From Nocardia sp. BMG51109 (lineage in GTDB: Bacteria > Actinomycetota > Actinomycetes > Mycobacteriales > Mycobacteriaceae), in NCBI RefSeq assembly GCF_000526215.1, contig NZ_JAFQ01000004.1, positions 1,054,001-1,118,000 on the forward strand: a DNA stretch of 64,000 bases. Direction: 5' to 3'. The notes under the pieces were generated by a model that was given only the letters and a program-made list of their open reading frames with translations, did no database searches and was not told where the DNA came from. The position numbers and the translations under genes were made by a program. Positions 52,760 to 64,000 of the stretch are shown one piece after another. Within the stretch, counting starts at the first letter, position 1. Each line of letters opens with the position of its first letter.

Positions 52760-55700
52760 CTACCGATCCACTGCGGTCGCGATCGCGGCGATGCTGCGGT
52801 TCCACAGCTCGCTCAGGCGGCCGGCCTCGGCCTCGGTGAAAAGCGCCGAGCTCCAACGCCATTGAGTGGTCAATTGCGGCCCTACCGGACCGCCCTCGAT
52901 CCCGGCCACGACATCGAGGGCGTAGCGCAGGGGCAGGTCGGGTTCCGGGGCGATCGGCATGGCGTCGGCGTATGCGGCGTCGGTGACGATCGACCATGCC
53001 CGCCGGTCCCGGACCATCAGATCGGAGCGGCCCAGGTAGTTGAACTCGACCTGCGGCTCGGGTGCGCCGGTCAGTTCCGGAACACCCGAAATGCGTTGTA
53101 GCACGCCGAAATCGAGCCCCTCCCCGGGTACTCCGGCGAGGTGCGCGGTCACGGAGTCGAGCAGCTTCGCGGCCGCGGCCGGATCCGCCTCGGCGGCAGC
53201 GACATCGATCGCGTCGGCGCCGGCACCGAGCCGGACCGGGAACACTGTCGTGAACCAGCCCACGGTGGCCGAGGTGTCCGCATCCAGCGCATCGTCCGCA
53301 CGGCCGTGACTCTCGAGAGCGAGCAGCGCACCGGCGGTGTGGTCGTCGCCGCGCTCGCGGCGCCACGAGATCAGGGTCATGGTGAGCGCCGCCAGCAGCA
53401 CCTCGCGGACGCCTTCGTCCCTTGTCAGCGCCGCCAGGATGCGTTCCGTCACCCGCACGGGCGCCCGGACCACGGTGGCACGCAACGATTCCCACGTGTC
53501 GATCGACGGATCCGGCTTGCGGCTGCCGAGCGCCGGGTCCGGGGCCTCGACCTGCGCGGCCCAGTAGTCGCGCTGCGCCGGGACCTCGGGGTGATCGGCG
53601 CGCTCCCACATCCGTTGCGACCACGCACGATACGAGGTGGGTTCGGCCAGCACCTTCGGCGTGCCCCCGGACCGCACCTGTTCCCACGCCGCCGCCAGAT
53701 CGGCGGTGAGGATGTGCCAGGACACCACGTCCACGGCCAGGTGGTGAATGGCGAGGAACAGCAGGTCACCGCCGGCCGGGCCGCGGAACCACACCGCGCG
53801 CAGCATATTTCCGGTGTGCGGATCGATCTCGTCGAGCGCGGCGTGCGTGGCCGGACGCAGATGTTCACCCGCCGCGTCGGCGGGAACGTCCTCGACCCGG
53901 GTCAGCACATCCGCTGCCCGTACCACACCCGGCTCGCGGGTCACCAGCCGCGGACCCTCGGCCGTCTCCTCCAGCACCGACCGCAGCACGTCGTGTCCGT
54001 CCAGCACCGCCTGCAGCACGGCGTCGAGATCGGCCCGCGAGATGTCCTCGGGCACACCGAGCAACATGTTCTGGGTGAAGCGCCGGTAGTTGCCGTGCGC
54101 ATAGGTCCACGACACGATCGGCAGCGGCGGCACCGGGCCGTAGCCTTCCTCACCTGCCGAAACCACCTGAGCGGCACCGCGATCGATCGCCGCGGCGAGA
54201 TCGCGGACGGTCGGAGTGGCCAGCACCATCCGCGCGGTCACCGCGAGCTCGTTCCGGCGCGCCTTGTTCACCAGCGAGATGGCGACGATGCTGTCCATGC
54301 CGAACGCGAAGAAGTCGTCGTCGACGCCGGGCGCCCGCCCGTCGAACACCTCGGCCAGCAGCGCGCTGAGCGTTCGCTCGGTCGCCGTGCTCGGCGCGGC
54401 CGTGCCGCCGGATCCGCCCTCGGCGAGCGACCGTTCCGCGAGCCGCTCGAGTTCGCGGCCGTCGAGCTTGCCGTTCACGGTCACCGGAAGCCGCGGCAGC
54501 ACCACGATGCGCGCGGGAATCATGTACGCGGGCAACCGTGCCGCCAGCGCGGTCCGCATGCCGACCGGTTCCGCGGCCCGGCCCGGATCGCACACCACGA
54601 ACCCCACCAGGCTCGCCGCCGCACCGCGGCGCGTCACCGTCGCCGCCGCGGCGGCGACGCCCGGCAGCATCCGCAGCGCCGTCTCGACCTCGCCGATCTC
54701 GATGCGATATCCGCGCACCTTCACCTGATCGTCGGCGCGGCCCAGATAGCCGAGCAGGCCGTCGGGCCGTCGCCGCACCAGATCGCCCGTGCGGTACATG
54801 CGCCGCGCCGGATGGAAGGGATCGGCCACGAAGTGGTCGGCCGTGCCGCCCGGGCGCCCGGCATAGCCCCGAACCACCTGCGGCCCGGCCAGATACAGTT
54901 CACCGACCACGCCGACCGGCACCGGCCGCAACCGGGAATCCAGGACGTAGGCCGACATTCCGGCGGTCGGAGCGCCGATCGTCGGCGAATCGGCCAGTGC
55001 GCCGGTCATCGTCGTGACATCGGCGACCACGGCCTCCACGGTGGTCTCGGTCGGGCCGTAGCAGTTGTGCACCGCGACATCCGGCAGCGCCCGCAGCCGC
55101 GCCCACAGGTGCGGGTCGATGGCCTCGCCACCCAGCGCGACCACGGCCAGCCGATGATCGAGCAGACCCGCCGCCGACAGCTGCCGCACCAGCGACGGCG
55201 TCGTATCGATCATGTCGATACCGTGCCGCCCCACCCCGTCGACCAGCCGCTGCGCGTCCCGCACGGCCTCGTCGTCGAAAAGATGCAGGGCGTGCCCGTC
55301 GAGCAGCCCGATCAGCGGCTGCCAGGATGCGTCGAAGCTCAGCGACCACGCGTGCGCGATCCGCAGCCTGCGCCCGAGCCGCTCGACGGCGGGCCGGTAC
55401 ACCCGCTCGCGGTGGTCGGCGAAATAGCCGATCAGGGCCTCATGGGTACCGATGACGCCCTTGGGTTCGCCGGTCGACCCGGAGGTGAAGATGAGGTACG
55501 CGCTCTGCGCCGCATGACGCCCCGCCGCGGGCGCCACCGGCGGCCGCCCGGCGATGCGGCCGGCCACCGCCGGATCGTCCAGACGCAGCACCTTTTTCCC
55601 GAGTTCGCCGTGGTCCGCCGAGGCGAGCACGACCTCGGGCCGGGCCTGCCGGAGAATGGATTCGATCCGGGCCTGGGGAAGCGAAATATCCACGGGCACA

Positions 55701-57331
55701 TAGGCGGCGCCCGCGGCGAGCGTGGCCAGAATCGAGACGATCGCCTCCGGCCCGCGCGGAAGGTGAACGGCCACCACGTCCTCGGGACCCACGCCGTGCG
55801 CGGCGAGCTCGCCCGCCAGCCGCGCCGACCGCTCGTACAGGTCCCGATAGGTCAGCCGCTCGCTGTCGGTGGTGAGCGCCACCGCATCCGGGGTCGCCGC
55901 CACCTGGCGCTCGAACAGCGCGAAAACCGAGGCCGCCGACTCCTTCTCGGGCAGCTCCGGCGTGGCCGACACGCGCAGCAGCTCGTCGCGCGCGGCGTCC
56001 GGCAGCACGTCCAGGTCGCCGATGCGCACGTCCGAGCTGTCGGGCAGCCGGCGCAGCACCGCCAGCAGGCTCGCGGCGATATCGGCGGGCAGATACGGCA
56101 CCGACTCGAGCACGGCCTCGACCACCACCAGCAGCTCGTCGCCCAGCTGATGCGACACCACGGTCAGCGGATAGTGCGTGAGGTTCTCGGTCATGACCGG
56201 CCGGAACGTCACCCCGTCGCCCATCGTGACCGCGCTGAGCGCGTCCTCCATCGGCGCGTTCTGGAACACGAACATCGTATCGAACAGCGCGCTGTGCCCG
56301 GCCGCCCGCTGCACCGACGACAGGCTCAGGTACCCGATCTCCCGCATCGACGACGATTCCCGTTGCAGCCGAAGGCATTCGGCCGCCACCGACGCCCCGG
56401 GATCGGCCCGGAACGCCACCGCGACGGTGTTCAGGAACAGCCCGATCATGCGGTCCACACCGGCGATCTGGTCCGGCCGCCCGGTCACCACGGTGCCGTA
56501 GGCCACGTCGTCGCGGTCGGTCAGCCGGGACAGCACGATCGTCCAGGCGAACTGCACCACGGTGTTCAGCGTCAGCCCCTGCGCCCGCGCCCAGTGCCGC
56601 AGCCGGGCGGTGTCGTCGGCGGACAGCGCGAACCGGCTGATATCGGCCGCCTTCGGCGCCTCCGCACGATCGATGCCCATCGTGCCGCCGCCGTCGGCCA
56701 CCATCAGCGGGCCGTCGAGCACGCCGAGATAGTCGACCCACCGCCGCTGCGCCGCCGACATGTCCTGGGCGGCAAGCCAACCGATGTAATCGCGGTACGG
56801 CCGCACCGGCGGCAGCGCGTCGGCCGCTCCCCCGGCCTCGTACAAGGCCCGCAGCTCACCGAACAACAGCCCGAGCGACCACCCGTCCATCAGGATGTGG
56901 TGGATCGTCACGACCATCCGCCGCCGCTCGGTCCCGTCGGCATCCGGCGCCAGGTTCGCGATCAGCACCCGCAACGCGGGGCCGCGGCTCAGGTCGAACG
57001 GCCTGCCGATCTCCGCGGTCGTGATCGCGTCGAGTTCCTCTGCCACCGCGGCGCGTTCGACCCACGGCAGCTCCACCCGGCGCGGCACGATCTGCACCGG
57101 CCGCGGCAGATCCTCATCCCAGAACACCGCGCGCAGATTGGCGTGCCGCCGCAGCAGCGCCTCGAAACCGGCGCGCAGCCGGCCCGTATCGAGCGGCCCT
57201 TCGATGTCGACGACGAACGGAATCGTGTAGACATCGGGCTCGTCCCCGGACAGGTGGGACAGCGAGAACAGCCCCTCCTGCAGCGGCGCCAGCGCCAGCA
57301 CGTCCTCGATCTCGGTACCGCCGTCACTCAT
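52760..57331 (-). CDS. MbtF-like NRPS: C-A-T-E
   Basis: 1523 residues from ATG at 57331 (GGAGG 8 nt upstream; an ATG two codons earlier is too close). Domains: condensation ~5-430 ([14 protein letters not shown]; HHxxxDG as [12 protein letters not shown]), adenylation ~460-960 ([44 protein letters not shown]), carrier ~1000 with [14 protein letters not shown] (GMDS instead of GGDS), and a C-terminal epimerase-like condensation domain ~1060-1520 ([23 protein letters not shown]). Matches MbtF, the last module of mycobactin synthesis, which loads hydroxylysine and forms the terminal lactam. No terminal TE domain. Substrate is inferred from homology. Confidence 0.9.
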   Translation of the reverse strand: MSDGGTEIEDVLALAPLQEGLFSLSHLSGDEPDVYTIPFVVDIEGPLDTGRLRAGFEALLRRHANLRAVFWDEDLPRPVQIVPRRVELPWVERAAVAEELDAITTAEIGRPFDLSRGPALRVLIANLAPDADGTERRRMVVTIHHILMDGWSLGLLFGELRALYEAGGAADALPPVRPYRDYIGWLAAQDMSAAQRRWVDYLGVLDGPLMVADGGGTMGIDRAEAPKAADISRFALSADDTARLRHWARAQGLTLNTVVQFAWTIVLSRLTDRDDVAYGTVVTGRPDQIAGVDRMIGLFLNTVAVAFRADPGASVAAECLRLQRESSSMREIGYLSLSSVQRAAGHSALFDTMFVFQNAPMEDALSAVTMGDGVTFRPVMTENLTHYPLTVVSHQLGDELLVVVEAVLESVPYLPADIAASLLAVLRRLPDSSDVRIGDLDVLPDAARDELLRVSATPELPEKESAASVFALFERQVAATPDAVALTTDSERLTYRDLYERSARLAGELAAHGVGPEDVVAVHLPRGPEAIVSILATLAAGAAYVPVDISLPQARIESILRQARPEVVLASADHGELGKKVLRLDDPAVAGRIAGRPPVAPAAGRHAAQSAYLIFTSGSTGEPKGVIGTHEALIGYFADHRERVYRPAVERLGRRLRIAHAWSLSFDASWQPLIGLLDGHALHLFDDEAVRDAQRLVDGVGRHGIDMIDTTPSLVRQLSAAGLLDHRLAVVALGGEAIDPHLWARLRALPDVAVHNCYGPTETTVEAVVADVTTMTGALADSPTIGAPTAGMSAYVLDSRLRPVPVGVVGELYLAGPQVVRGYAGRPGGTADHFVADPFHPARRMYRTGDLVRRRPDGLLGYLGRADDQVKVRGYRIEIGEVETALRMLPGVAAAAATVTRRGAAASLVGFVVCDPGRAAEPVGMRTALAARLPAYMIPARIVVLPRLPVTVNGKLDGRELERLAERSLAEGGSGGTAAPSTATERTLSALLAEVFDGRAPGVDDDFFAFGMDSIVAISLVNKARRNELAVTARMVLATPTVRDLAAAIDRGAAQVVSAGEEGYGPVPPLPIVSWTYAHGNYRRFTQNMLLGVPEDISRADLDAVLQAVLDGHDVLRSVLEETAEGPRLVTREPGVVRAADVLTRVEDVPADAAGEHLRPATHAALDEIDPHTGNMLRAVWFRGPAGGDLLFLAIHHLAVDVVSWHILTADLAAAWEQVRSGGTPKVLAEPTSYRAWSQRMWERADHPEVPAQRDYWAAQVEAPDPALGSRKPDPSIDTWESLRATVVRAPVRVTERILAALTRDEGVREVLLAALTMTLISWRRERGDDHTAGALLALESHGRADDALDADTSATVGWFTTVFPVRLGAGADAIDVAAAEADPAAAAKLLDSVTAHLAGVPGEGLDFGVLQRISGVPELTGAPEPQVEFNYLGRSDLMVRDRRAWSIVTDAAYADAMPIAPEPDLPLRYALDVVAGIEGGPVGPQLTTQWRWSSALFTEAEAGRLSELWNRSIAAIATAVDR

Positions 57332-57361
57332 CGTCATCGCCTCCGGTTCGGATGTCCTGCG

Positions 57362-60300
57362 TCACTGCCACATTCGCCGCATCACCAACAGGCCCTGGTC
57401 CTCGTCGTCGAGGACGGGGACGGCGCCGGCCGGGTCGTCCGGCCGCTCCGCGATCGCGGACAGAGTGTTGCGGAAGGCGGTCTCGACGATCCGGGCGTCG
57501 TCCGGTTCGAAGGCGTCCTCGGCGTAGAAGATCGCCGCCTGCACGGAATCGCTGGGCAGCAGCGAATTCGCGGGGAAGATCATCAGCAGCAGAGCGTTGT
57601 CGGTCGCACCGGCGCCCTCGAAGGACGCCAGTTCCAGCCCGGCACTGCCGAGCAGTTGCTCGAGTTCCCTGCGCCGGGGCGGGTAGGACTCGAAGACGAA
57701 CATGGTGTCGAACAGCTTGCGGGCGCCCGTGGTCCGCAGCGCCGACGTCAGCGGGTAGGTGTGGTACTCCATGAGTTCCACACGCCGGGACTGGATCTCG
57801 GTCAGCTGCTGCCGCCAGGTCACGCCGTCGTCCAGTCCGATGACGGCCGGAATGATGTTGGCGAAACAGCCGATGGCGTTGTCCACGTCGTCGAGTTCGG
57901 CCGGCCGCCCCGACACCGCCTCGCCGAAGACCACGGTGTCCTCGCCGGCCACGTAGCGCAGCGCGTTCGCCCACGCCAGCTGGCACACCACGCTGAAGGT
58001 GGTGCCGATCTCCGAGGCCAGCCCGGTGACCCGATCCACCAGCTCGTCCTCGAGGGTGAGCAGGCGTTCCGCCGGAATGCCGTCGCTGCCGACACCGCGC
58101 CCGGGTGCGACCAGGCACGGCTGCACGCCGTCCAGCACGGGCTGCCAGGCCGCCGCCACGGCGTCCTCCTCGTCGCGGACCAGTTCCAGGTACCGGCCGA
58201 AGGTCTCCGGCGTGCCGATCGACTCCGCGCCCGGGGCGGCGTATTCGGCGAACACCTCCTGCGACACCAGCTGCCCGGACCAGCCGTCGAGCAGCATGTG
58301 GTGCATGGTCAGCACCACGGTGTGGGTCGCGTCCGGCAGGTGCACCACGGTGACCCGGGTGAGCGGTCCGCGAGCCAGGTCGAACTGCTCGGCCTGATCG
58401 GCCCGGTAGAACTCGCGCAGCCGGGTGTCGGCGTCCGGCACGGCCGACAGGTCGATCTCCCGCACGGGAGTCGGCATATGCCCCGACACGATCGCGTAGG
58501 GCGCGCCGCCGTGCGATACCGAAAGCACCACCCGCAGATTGGGATAGCGGTTCAGCACGGTGTCGAAGGCCCGCGTCAGCCGCGGCACGTCCAGGTCGCC
58601 GCGCACGCCGATGAGGGTCTGCACGTTGTACACGTCCCGGGCGCCCGCGCTCAGCGCCGTCAGATACAGTCCGGCCTGCATGGGCGCCAGCGGATACACG
58701 TCCTCGTAGCCGCCGTACACGTCCTGCCAGCGATCGAGATCGAGCTGGGTCACCTCGCCGGCGAGCACATCGCTCGGCGTCAAGCGGCGAACCTGGTTGT
58801 CGCGCACCGCCTTCGCCAGTTCGGTCAACTCGGATTCCCACAGGTCCGCGAGTTCGCGCGCATCGTCCTCCGACAGCAGCCCGGACGGAAAGCGGAACGA
58901 GGCGTGCAGGGTCACCCGGTCCTCGTCGGTCAGGGCGACGGTGTTGATGTCGAGCAGCGCCGGGGCGGGCATGCCCGGGTTCGCGTGGCCGCCGAGATAG
59001 CCGAATTCCGGTGCGGCGGCCCACTCCCGGGCGAGGTCCTCGGTGCCCGCGGAGGCGAAGCGGCCCATGTAGTTGAAGCTGATCTGCGGTGCGCGATATT
59101 GCTCGAGCTCCCGTCGGGTCTCGTCGTTCAGCCAGCGCAGCAGGCCCCAGCCGATCCCGGATTCGGGCACCGCGAGCAGCTGCTCCTTGACCGCCTTCAC
59201 CGCCGACTCCGCGCCGGACCCGCCGACGTCCAGGGTGACCGGGTAGGTAGTGGTGAACCAGCCGACGGTGTTCGCGAGATCCACACCGGTGAACAGGGTT
59301 TCGACGCGACCGTGCCGTTCCATGGTGAGCGACACCGTGTCCGCGTCGAGCGCGCGGCGGTCGCGGAACCGGCGGATGGCCACGGCCAGCGAGGCGACCT
59401 GAATGTCCAGGAAGTCACACCCGAATGCCGCGGTGGCGGTGGTCATCAGGAAGGCGGTGTCGTCGGAGTCCAGCGTCGCGGTGATCTCGCGCACGGTGGC
59501 GACGGTGTCCACGACCGGGTCGAGTTCGCGGCCGCCCAGCAGCGGATCGACGCCCTCGGCCGCCGCGCGCCAGTACGGCAGGGTGTCGACGACACTGTCG
59601 GCGGTCGCCAATCGCACCAGGCTGGTGTTCCAGGTCTTCACCGAGGTGCCGGATTCCGTTGTCGCCCCGGGGTCGTCCCACAGCTGCCGCAGGTCGTCGT
59701 GGATGATACGCCAGGACACGCCGTCCACCACCAGGTGGTGGATGACCAGCAGCAGGCGGCCGTGCGCGCCGTCGTCGGACCGCACCCACACGGCCGCGAC
59801 CATCCGGCCGGCGGCCGGATCCAGCAGTTCGCTCACCTGGCGCAGCTGTTCGTGCATCGTGGAACCCGCTGTGCGGTCCCAGGTTTCGCGAGCGAGCACG
59901 ACCTCGGTGAGGGTCGGCTCGGCGGCCGGTTCGTCCGCCCCCGGAACGCGGAACCCGGTCCCGTCCGTTCCCTCGTCGATCCGGGCGCGCAGCATCGGAT
60001 GCCGTTCCGCCAGCGCCGCGACCACGGCGGCCACCTGATCCAGCGTGCTGTGCGCGGGCGTCACCACGGCCGTCGCCTGGCTGAATCCGCTGTAGCCGGC
60101 GGCCTGTTCGGTCAGCATGGTGGCGATCGGGTTGAGCGGGACCCAGCCCGTGTCGTCGCCCACCTCCGCCAGCGCGGGCGCACCGGTCTCGGTGATCGGT
60201 TCCGCCGCGGCCGCGATCCGGGCGATCGTGCGCGCGTCGAACAGCGCGCTCGTGGTGATCAGCAGGCCGCGCTTCTTGAGCGCGGAGGCCATCCGGATGG

Positions 60301-63300
60301 CGGTGATGGAATCGCCGCCCAGCGCGAGGAAATCGTCGTCGGCCGCCAGCTCCGTATCCTCGGCGATGCCCAGCACCAGGCGCACCACCTCGGCGACCGA
60401 CTGCTCGGCGCCGTCGCGCAGGCCACGGCCGCGGCCCGTGCTGCCGCCGAGATCCGGGACCGGCAGCGCCTTGCGATCGAGTTTGCCGTTCGCGGTCAGC
60501 GGCAGCGCGGCCAGCCGCACCAGCGCCGACGGAATCATGTACTCGGGCAGCCGCTCGGCCAGCTGCGCCTCGATCCGCTCGTCGGTGACCGAATCCTGTT
60601 CCGGCACATAGTAAGCCACCAGCGCCGGGCCGGACCCCCGGCGCTGCACGGTGACCGCCGCCGCCGAGGCGATACCGGGCAGCCGCCGCAACACCGTGCC
60701 GATCTCCCCGAGTTCGATGCGATGGCCGCGGATCTTCACCTGATCGTCCACCCGGCCCAGATACTCCAGCCGCCCCCGGGAGTTCCACCGCACGATATCG
60801 CCCGTGCGATACATCCGCCCACCGGCGAACGGGCAGGCCACGAAGGCCGCGGCCGTGAGATCGGGCCGGCGGTGATAGCCCTGGGCCAGCTGCACGCCAC
60901 CGAGATACAGCTCACCGACCACGCCCGGCGGCACCTGCCGCAGCCGCTCGTCGAGAACGTAGACCGACGAATTCCATTCGGGCCGGCCGATCAGCGCGGG
61001 TTCGATCACATCGGACACGGCGGGCCGATTCGCGAAATCCTCGTGCATGAGGTCCATCGCGCCCTCGGTCGGCCCGTACAGCCCGAGCACCGTCCCGCCG
61101 AAGAACCGGCTCGACTCCTCGACCAGCGCCGGCGGCACCGACTCGCCGCCGAGATACACGTAGCGCATCGACTGTAGTCGCGCGGGATCGGGCCCGGCGT
61201 CGAGGAAGGCGCGAACCACGCTGGGCACCAGCGAGATCTGGGTGATCCGGTGCCGATGGATGATCCCGGCCAGCGCCTCCACATCGGCCTGCCACCAGTC
61301 CGGCGGCGGCAGCACCGTCGCCGATCCGGTGCACAGCGCGTTCACCAGCTCGAAGACCGATACGTCGAAGCCGATCGGGGCCTTCTGCAGAATGCGTTCC
61401 GCACCGAATTCGAGGAAGTCGCGCATCCACTGCACGTGATTGGCGACCGCGCGGTGGTTGACCACCACGCCCTTGGGCCGCCCGGTGGTGCCGGAGGTGT
61501 AGAGCAGGTACGCGCCGTCGAGCGGATGCAGCGGGCGGGACGATTCCCCGGGAGAGATCGCGGAACCATCCAGGGCCGCAAGCTCTTCCGCGACCTCCGC
61601 GGAGGACAGGTCGATCACCGGCACATCGGCCTCGAGCGGAGCCGGTGCCGCGCGGATCAGCAGGACCGGCCGGGCATCACCGAGCATGTACTCGATCCGC
61701 TCGGCCGGATAGCTCGGATCCACCGGAAAGTACACGCCCCCGGCGCGCAGCACGGCGGCGAATGCGATCGGCAGCCGCTCGCTCCGCTCGGCGTAGACCC
61801 CGACCCGGTCGCCGGTGCGCACGCCGCGCGCGAGCAGCAGTCGGGCGAGCCTGTCGACCCGCGCATCGAATTCGCGGTAGCTCAGCTCGGTGTCGCCGAA
61901 GACGACGGCCACCCGGTCGGGATACTCGGCGGCGGCCGCCCGGATCATGGCGTCCACGGTCTCGCGCTCGATCGGCACCACCGTGCCGTGCGACCACTCC
62001 GCCAGATTCGCCCGGTCGGAGTCCGACAGCGTCAGCAGCTCGTCCACCGGCCGGTCACCGGCCGCCTCGGCCAGCATGCGGTCGACGTACTCGTGCAGCC
62101 GGTCGATGGTCGCGGCATCGAAAAGGTCGGTGCGGTAGGTGATCTGGACGTCGGTGCGATCGTCGTGCATGAACGTCTCGACCACCAGCGGCAGCAGCGC
62201 CGCGCCGTTGTCCACCAGCTCCCAGCCGGTGGCCGCCTCGGGCAGTTGCGGTCCGTCGATCTTCTGGTGCAGGAACAACACCATCGTGTCGAACAGCTTC
62301 GACCCGACGTTGCCCGTCGCCCGGTTCACCGCGCGGACGATCTCCTCCTGCGGAAAGTGCTTGTGCCGGAACGCCTCCGTCGTCACTTCGCGCACCTGCT
62401 CGACCAGTTCGGCGAAGGTGCCCGACGCGCCGTGCAGGTGCAGCGGGAGCATATTGCTGAGATTGCCGACCAGCAGGTCCATCCCGGCTTCCTCGCGGTT
62501 GGCGACCGTGGTGCCGATGACCATGTCGGACTGCCCGGTCAGCTGCCGCAACGCCAGGTGATAGGCGGCCAGGAACACCGAGAAGGGCGTGCCGCGCAGG
62601 TCGGCGGTCAGCTGCCGCAGGTTGGCGTCGGCGCGCGGGCTCAGCAGCCGGTCCGCGCGTTCGCCGCGCTCGGAGACGGCGACCGGGCGCCGGTCGAAGG
62701 GCAGCGCGAGTTCCGGCACCTCACCGTCGAACCGGCTCTCCCAGAACCGGATATCGTCGGCGTGCTCCTCCGCGCGGAAGCGGTCCTGTTCCCATTCGGC
62801 GAAATCGGCCACCTGTGGCTGTAACGGCTCCACCGCGACCGGCCCCGCCAGCGCCTGCCGGTAGAAGTTCTCCACGTCCCGCGACAGGGCGGGCAATGTC
62901 ATACCGTCCCAGGCGATGTGCTGAATCACCACGACCGCAACGAGTTTCGTGGCATGCACCCGCGTGAACGTGACGCGCAGCGAGGATTCGGCGGTCAGGT
63001 CGTAGGGCTCCTGCGCCGCCGCCACGGCCAGCTCCCGCAGGCGGTGCTCGGCATCGTCGTACCCCGACAGATCCACATCGCTCAGCCGCGGTGGCAGCGC
63101 ATCGTGGATCCGCTGGTAGGGCTCGCCGTTCTCGTCGGTGTGATACGTGGTGCGCAGCACCTCGTGCCGCCGCACCAGCGCCACGAAGGCCGAGCGCAGC
63201 GCGGCAGCATCGACCGCGCCGTCGAAGGTGAGCGCCAGGCACAGGTTGTAGGCCGCGCTGCCGGGCGCGATCTGCTGATGGGCCCATACGTACCGCTGCC

Positions 63301-63418
63301 CGAACGACAGCGGCGCCCGGCCGGGATCCCGGCGCGCCGGCACGGCCGCAGGCGCCGCCAGCCCCTCCTCGGCCAACCGGGCCGACATCGCTACCTGCAG
63401 GTCTTCGAGCGAACGCAT
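57362..63418 (-). CDS. MbtE-like NRPS: C-A-T-E-C
   Basis: 2018 residues from ATG at 63418; no strong Shine-Dalgarno is visible. Domains: condensation ~35-440 ([31 protein letters not shown] in place of HHxxxDG), adenylation ~480-960 ([61 protein letters not shown]), carrier ~1010-1060 ([14 protein letters not shown]), epimerase-type ~1090-1530 ([23 protein letters not shown]), and a second condensation domain ~1560-2010 ([26 protein letters not shown]). Resembles MbtE, which incorporates hydroxylysine after the aryl-oxazoline unit. The terminal C domain directly precedes the C domain that opens the MbtF-like protein. Confidence 0.9.
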   Translation of the reverse strand: MRSLEDLQVAMSARLAEEGLAAPAAVPARRDPGRAPLSFGQRYVWAHQQIAPGSAAYNLCLALTFDGAVDAAALRSAFVALVRRHEVLRTTYHTDENGEPYQRIHDALPPRLSDVDLSGYDDAEHRLRELAVAAAQEPYDLTAESSLRVTFTRVHATKLVAVVVIQHIAWDGMTLPALSRDVENFYRQALAGPVAVEPLQPQVADFAEWEQDRFRAEEHADDIRFWESRFDGEVPELALPFDRRPVAVSERGERADRLLSPRADANLRQLTADLRGTPFSVFLAAYHLALRQLTGQSDMVIGTTVANREEAGMDLLVGNLSNMLPLHLHGASGTFAELVEQVREVTTEAFRHKHFPQEEIVRAVNRATGNVGSKLFDTMVLFLHQKIDGPQLPEAATGWELVDNGAALLPLVVETFMHDDRTDVQITYRTDLFDAATIDRLHEYVDRMLAEAAGDRPVDELLTLSDSDRANLAEWSHGTVVPIERETVDAMIRAAAAEYPDRVAVVFGDTELSYREFDARVDRLARLLLARGVRTGDRVGVYAERSERLPIAFAAVLRAGGVYFPVDPSYPAERIEYMLGDARPVLLIRAAPAPLEADVPVIDLSSAEVAEELAALDGSAISPGESSRPLHPLDGAYLLYTSGTTGRPKGVVVNHRAVANHVQWMRDFLEFGAERILQKAPIGFDVSVFELVNALCTGSATVLPPPDWWQADVEALAGIIHRHRITQISLVPSVVRAFLDAGPDPARLQSMRYVYLGGESVPPALVEESSRFFGGTVLGLYGPTEGAMDLMHEDFANRPAVSDVIEPALIGRPEWNSSVYVLDERLRQVPPGVVGELYLGGVQLAQGYHRRPDLTAAAFVACPFAGGRMYRTGDIVRWNSRGRLEYLGRVDDQVKIRGHRIELGEIGTVLRRLPGIASAAAVTVQRRGSGPALVAYYVPEQDSVTDERIEAQLAERLPEYMIPSALVRLAALPLTANGKLDRKALPVPDLGGSTGRGRGLRDGAEQSVAEVVRLVLGIAEDTELAADDDFLALGGDSITAIRMASALKKRGLLITTSALFDARTIARIAAAAEPITETGAPALAEVGDDTGWVPLNPIATMLTEQAAGYSGFSQATAVVTPAHSTLDQVAAVVAALAERHPMLRARIDEGTDGTGFRVPGADEPAAEPTLTEVVLARETWDRTAGSTMHEQLRQVSELLDPAAGRMVAAVWVRSDDGAHGRLLLVIHHLVVDGVSWRIIHDDLRQLWDDPGATTESGTSVKTWNTSLVRLATADSVVDTLPYWRAAAEGVDPLLGGRELDPVVDTVATVREITATLDSDDTAFLMTTATAAFGCDFLDIQVASLAVAIRRFRDRRALDADTVSLTMERHGRVETLFTGVDLANTVGWFTTTYPVTLDVGGSGAESAVKAVKEQLLAVPESGIGWGLLRWLNDETRRELEQYRAPQISFNYMGRFASAGTEDLAREWAAAPEFGYLGGHANPGMPAPALLDINTVALTDEDRVTLHASFRFPSGLLSEDDARELADLWESELTELAKAVRDNQVRRLTPSDVLAGEVTQLDLDRWQDVYGGYEDVYPLAPMQAGLYLTALSAGARDVYNVQTLIGVRGDLDVPRLTRAFDTVLNRYPNLRVVLSVSHGGAPYAIVSGHMPTPVREIDLSAVPDADTRLREFYRADQAEQFDLARGPLTRVTVVHLPDATHTVVLTMHHMLLDGWSGQLVSQEVFAEYAAPGAESIGTPETFGRYLELVRDEEDAVAAAWQPVLDGVQPCLVAPGRGVGSDGIPAERLLTLEDELVDRVTGLASEIGTTFSVVCQLAWANALRYVAGEDTVVFGEAVSGRPAELDDVDNAIGCFANIIPAVIGLDDGVTWRQQLTEIQSRRVELMEYHTYPLTSALRTTGARKLFDTMFVFESYPPRRRELEQLLGSAGLELASFEGAGATDNALLLMIFPANSLLPSDSVQAAIFYAEDAFEPDDARIVETAFRNTLSAIAERPDDPAGAVPVLDDEDQGLLVMRRMWQ

Positions 63419-63453
63419 CAATCGAACCAATCTGTGTACTACGACAATCCGGC

Positions 63454-64000
63454 TCAGCGCGCGGCGGCGGTCTCGGGCACGCTCACCTCGGCGAGCTCCA
63501 GCAGAATCCGAGCCACCCGCGCCAGCCGCCCGGGTTCGGCCTCGGCGGCGAGCAGCCCCGCGCAGATCCCGCGCACCGTCCGGCCCTCGAAAACCTCGGT
63601 GACGCCGAACTTCTCGACCGCCAGCAGCCCGCGGACCTTCGCGGTGAGGGTCGTCGCCAGGATCGAATTCCCACCGGCCTCGAAGAAGTCGGTATCGATG
63701 CCCAGCCGTTCGACGCCGAGGATCTGCGCGACGATGTACTCGACCGCCGCCTCCACCTCGGTCCCCGGCGCGACGTACGCGGTCCGGGCACCGAGCGCCT
63801 CGGCGCCCAGCATCCGGCGGACCGCCGCCCGGTCGAGCTTGCCGTTGCCGGTCAGCGGAATCGCGTCCAGCACCTCGACGACCTCGGGAATCATGTGCTC
63901 GGGCAGCAACTCCCGCAGCGCCTCCCCGGCATCAATACTCGCGTCGGCAGTCACCGCCGCCACCAGCCGACCGGCGTCGGTCGCCAGCGCCACGGCCTCG
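63454..64000 (-). CDS. C-terminal end of MbtB-like NRPS (5' part outside window)
   Basis: 182 codons in frame to the right edge, so the gene continues beyond the window. Visible: the last portion of an adenylation-type domain with A10-like [17 protein letters not shown], then a carrier domain with [20 protein letters not shown], and a short helical tail ([17 protein letters not shown]). This tail and the EAGGNS-type carrier resemble the ends of aryl-cap heterocyclising synthetases such as MbtB. No terminal thioesterase domain is fused. It is first in the visible transcript, 35 bp before the MbtE-like gene. Confidence 0.75.
   Translation of the reverse strand, partial: EAVALATDAGRLVAAVTADASIDAGEALRELLPEHMIPEVVEVLDAIPLTGNGKLDRAAVRRMLGAEALGARTAYVAPGTEVEAAVEYIVAQILGVERLGIDTDFFEAGGNSILATTLTAKVRGLLAVEKFGVTEVFEGRTVRGICAGLLAAEAEPGRLARVARILLELAEVSVPETAAAR

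Noticed and set aside
53141..61177. Plus-strand open frame of 2678 codons opposite the NRPS genes
   Set aside because: Arg/His/Gln/Gly-rich translation without any domain; it is the antisense shadow of high-GC NRPS genes whose minus-strand frames carry all canonical motifs.

Overview
The window looks like chromosomal DNA of a high-GC mycolic-acid actinobacterium, most likely Nocardia. The evidence is a mycobactin/nocobactin-type NRPS-PKS locus with IdeR-like iron boxes, a PknG with rubredoxin motif, EspC/WXG100-like small proteins paired with CpnT-N-like large proteins, and ribosomal proteins of mycobacterial type. The genus call is an inference from family knowledge; there is no rRNA in the window.

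Region 1 (1-15935) is a putative type VII secretion substrate region. Three large proteins share a CpnT-like N-terminal region (1-2838 partial, 10300-12942, 13650-15611). Each is accompanied by a ~100-residue EspC/WXG100-like partner, and two have a nearby YbaB/EspL-like protein. Between the modules lie pknG, an ansP-like amino-acid permease, a MerR regulator and dtd. No ESX machinery (EccB-E, MycP) is present.

Region 2 (16253-28976) is the spc ribosomal protein operon, secY, adk and map, all on the minus strand. The operon is cut between rpsN and rpsH by a ~5.7 kb block carrying a HigBA-like toxin-antitoxin pair, a cytochrome P450 divergent from an XRE/MmyB-type regulator, a lipoprotein, an hsdR relic and a Uma2 gene. 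Both operon halves have a near-identical promoter (29180-29211 and 22039-22070), and the first half ends in a strong hairpin, so the split halves look transcriptionally autonomous.

Region 3 (29379-37806) holds two tandem M13 (neprilysin/PepO-type) metallopeptidases with twin-arginine/lipobox signal sequences, an AIM24-family protein, and a coupled glycosyltransferase-4 plus glycogen-debranching-like enzyme pair.

Region 4 (38168-64000) is a siderophore locus on the minus strand. Transcription enters from the right edge through the C-terminal end of an MbtB-like NRPS, an MbtE-like NRPS (C-A-T-E-C) and an MbtF-like NRPS (C-A-T-E). Two paralogous thioesterase / stand-alone ketosynthase / AT-KR-ACP cassettes follow; one carries an extra C-terminal methyltransferase. 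The second cassette has its own IdeR-like box, as does a three-gene ABC-2 transporter downstream, probably the exporter. The junction of the two permease genes contains four 74-bp tandem repeats, each with a Shine-Dalgarno site and an overlapping micro-ORF. The locus probably makes a nocobactin/mycobactin-type siderophore with an additional or alternatively alpha-methylated beta-hydroxyacyl unit.
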